Part shown: one piece after another, positions 62,514 through 64,000 of the stretch
Layout of the letters: the number at the start of each line of letters is the position of its first letter
Position numbering within the stretch: the stretch's first letter is position 1
Assembly (NCBI RefSeq): GCF_009193325.2
Contig: NZ_CP059856.1
Span: 2,914,001 to 2,978,000, forward strand
Length of the DNA stretch: 64,000 nucleotides
Direction of reading: 5' to 3'
Source of the DNA: Bacteroides zhangwenhongii
GTDB taxonomy: Bacteria; Bacteroidota; Bacteroidia; Bacteroidales; Bacteroidaceae
Notes under the pieces: model-generated
The model's input: only the letters and a program-made list of their open reading frames with translations
What the model was told of the DNA's origin: nothing
Databases searched by the model: none
Program-made: the position numbers and the translations under genes

Positions 62514-62635
62514 ACCATGAAAAGTCTACCAAAACAGTCTGATTCATCAATGTCGTTACTATACTGTTATTTCCAAGCAGGGGAGGCAGGCTTTTCATTA
62601 GTGATATTCAATACATTATAAAAGGTTATGATCTT

Positions 62636-63199
62636 ATGCGAGTAATCAGCGGTATTTACAAACGAAGAAGATTCGATGTGCCACGAACATTCAAAGCACG
62701 TCCCACAACAGATTTTGCCAAAGAGAATCTGTTTAATGTACTCAATAATTATATCGACTTCGAAGAGGGAGTCAGCGCATTGGACTTGTTTGCCGGAACC
62801 GGAAGCATAAGTATCGAACTTGTATCAAGAGGCTGCGACCGTGTAATCAGCATTGAGAAAGAACCTGCTCATCATGCGTTCATCTCCAAAATAATGAAAG
62901 AGGTGAAGACAGACAAATGCCTGCCGATACGCGGGGATGTATTCAAATTCATCAAGGGCAGCCGCGAGCAGTTCGATTTCATCTTTGCCGATCCCCCTTA
63001 CGCTTTAAAGGAACTGGAAACAATCCCCGAACTTATCTTCCAAAACAATTTACTCAAAGAGGGAGGCTTATTAGTATTGGAGCACGGAAAGGACAATAAC
63101 TTTGAGGAAAATCCGTATTTTGTAGAAAGGAGAGTATATGGAAGCGTGAACTTCTCTATCTTTCGTTTTACAGCAATGGAGCCAACAAACGGACAATAG
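62636..63199 (+). CDS. rsmD: 16S rRNA (guanine966-N2)-methyltransferase RsmD
   Basis: 187 aa, family length. S-adenosylmethionine binding motif I is LDLFAGTGSISIELVSRG (about 48-65) and the catalytic DPPY motif is FADPPYAL (D119). N-terminal MRVISGIYKRRRFDVP ... RPTTDFAKENLFNVL is the classic RsmD start. It methylates G966 of 16S rRNA in the 30S subunit. The gene pairs with DUF3822 in related genomes. Confidence 0.95.
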   Translation: MRVISGIYKRRRFDVPRTFKARPTTDFAKENLFNVLNNYIDFEEGVSALDLFAGTGSISIELVSRGCDRVISIEKEPAHHAFISKIMKEVKTDKCLPIRGDVFKFIKGSREQFDFIFADPPYALKELETIPELIFQNNLLKEGGLLVLEHGKDNNFEENPYFVERRVYGSVNFSIFRFTAMEPTNGQ

Positions 63200-64000
63200 A
63201 CTCTACCGCTTTTTGTCTCCACGAACGCTTCACCCAATTCTTTAAGAATATCTGCGTGCTTTCCCGTTGGTCTTGCAGGAATATCTCCTTCATCTCAAGT
63301 GCAGTGTTCACATCGTATATAAAGGCGTTCACCTCAAAATTATGCTCAAAGCTGCGGAAGTCCACATTGGTGGAGCCTACCGTAGAAAGCATATCATCCG
63401 AAACCATAAGTTTGGAATGCAGGAAGCCTTTTTTATAGAAATAAACCTTCACACCAGCTTGCATCACATCAGCCAGGTAGGAGCAAGAACCAAGATGGGT
63501 GATTCTATTATCGGCATGTTCCGGCAACATCAAACGTACGTCTACTCCGGATAATGCCGCCGTCTGCATAGCAGCCAATATTTGTTCGGTCGGCAAGAAA
63601 TAAGGTGTTTGCATATAGAAATATCTCCTTGCACCAGTTATGGCTACGGTCAGTCCCTGCATGATTTCTTTCCAAGGACCGATAGGTTCGCTGGTAACGA
63701 TCTGTACCAGTGAATTTCCATAAGAGTCTATTTTCGGGAAATAACGGGAAGCGGTTATCAGAGTACGGTCTACGAAATACCAATCGAGCAGAAAAGCCGT
63801 CTGCAAACCGTGTACCGCCTTACCTTCTATCATGATGTGCGTGTCTCGCCAGATTCCCCAAGAGAAACCACGCATATAACGTTCCGCCAGATTCATTCCT
63901 CCTACAAAGCCTACCTGCCCGTCGATAACAACAATTTTCCTATGATTCCGATAATTCACCCTACTTGTGAATAAGGGGAAGCGGACTTTCAAGAAGCTCC
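63168..64000 (-). CDS. Phospholipase D/cardiolipin synthase-like protein, N-terminus off the window
   Basis: About 277 codons from the C-terminal part are present. The first HKD motif reads NHRKIVVIDGQVGFVGGMN and the second HSKLMVSDDMLSTVGSTN (H-x-K-x4-D). The size and wording (FVGGMNLAERYM, YFYMQTPYFLPTEQILAAMQTAALSGVDVRLMLPE) fit bacterial cardiolipin synthase (Cls), which joins phosphatidylglycerols at the inner membrane. Transmembrane segments would lie off the right edge. The gene end overlaps the rsmD end by 32 bases, convergent. Confidence 0.85.
   Translation of the reverse strand, partial: SFLKVRFPLFTSRVNYRNHRKIVVIDGQVGFVGGMNLAERYMRGFSWGIWRDTHIMIEGKAVHGLQTAFLLDWYFVDRTLITASRYFPKIDSYGNSLVQIVTSEPIGPWKEIMQGLTVAITGARRYFYMQTPYFLPTEQILAAMQTAALSGVDVRLMLPEHADNRITHLGSCSYLADVMQAGVKVYFYKKGFLHSKLMVSDDMLSTVGSTNVDFRSFEHNFEVNAFIYDVNTALEMKEIFLQDQRESTQIFLKNWVKRSWRQKAVESIVRLLAPLL

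Noticed and set aside
1..64000. CRISPR arrays, tRNA and rRNA genes
   Set aside because: No regularly spaced repeats of 25-40 bases and no cloverleaf or rRNA sequence was recognised on reading both strands.

Overview
The window is chromosomal DNA of a Bacteroides, almost certainly B. thetaiotaomicron or a very close relative. The GH18 enzyme at 15626-17047 has its DGxxxDxE acid/base pair at D312/E314, and the GH92 enzyme at 10746-13013 has E533 and D642/D644. These are the numbers I remember for EndoBT-3987 and BT3990, and the gene order matches the high-mannose N-glycan utilisation locus BT3983-BT3994. Promoters of the Bacteroides TAnnTTTG type recur throughout.

1-4445 is housekeeping: the end of a RelA/SpoT protein, a MerR-type regulator, an M23 peptidase and alaS. 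4566-24269 is the N-glycan polysaccharide utilisation locus (PUL). Its plus strand carries three GH92 alpha-mannosidases around an ECF sigma/FecR anti-sigma pair. Its minus strand carries SusC (with an STN signalling domain), SusD, two surface glycan-binding lipoproteins, the GH18 endoglycosidase and a BACON/LRR lipoprotein. Endoglycosidase and binding proteins would release and capture oligomannose at the surface, SusCD would import it, and GH92 enzymes would trim it. 24397-28485, divergent from susC, is a second set of three genes paralogous to the two binding proteins and the endoglycosidase, but without SusCD; its first member has lost its lipoprotein signal. 28561-32859 returns to ordinary chromosome (ATPase, RecD-like helicase, membrane-anchored protein, DUF3822).

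About 33013-61892 is a 28.9-kb integrated island. It has split a chromosomal ORF6N-domain gene: the C-terminal codons lie at 32900-33026, the N-terminal codons at 61879-62335, and both breaks fall in the same imperfect 14-bp site. The island is a mosaic. It holds two intact tyrosine recombinases, one C-terminal recombinase scar and two recombinase pseudogenes; two Xis-like helix-turn-helix genes; DUF3408 and MobA-like genes without relaxase or tra genes; a lone OLD-type ATPase/TOPRIM gene between copies of a duplicated segment; a drug-handling cluster (AraC, CatA-like, MATE, Vat/CatB-like) feeding into rteA-rteB where tetQ is usually found; and, near the right end, a tight four-gene operon followed by an IS30 element and a decayed IS1182-like transposase.

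That operon (52500-58858) is the strongest candidate for an undescribed system. It encodes a CHC2 zinc-finger/TOPRIM primase-like protein, an unknown 276-aa protein, a 1249-aa reverse transcriptase (YVDD, QGLPQS) fused to a C-terminal HD phosphohydrolase-like domain, and an overlapping AbiGi-like protein. Architecture and location suggest phage defence, which is inference.

After the island the chromosome resumes with rsmD and a phospholipase D/cardiolipin synthase gene cut by the window end.
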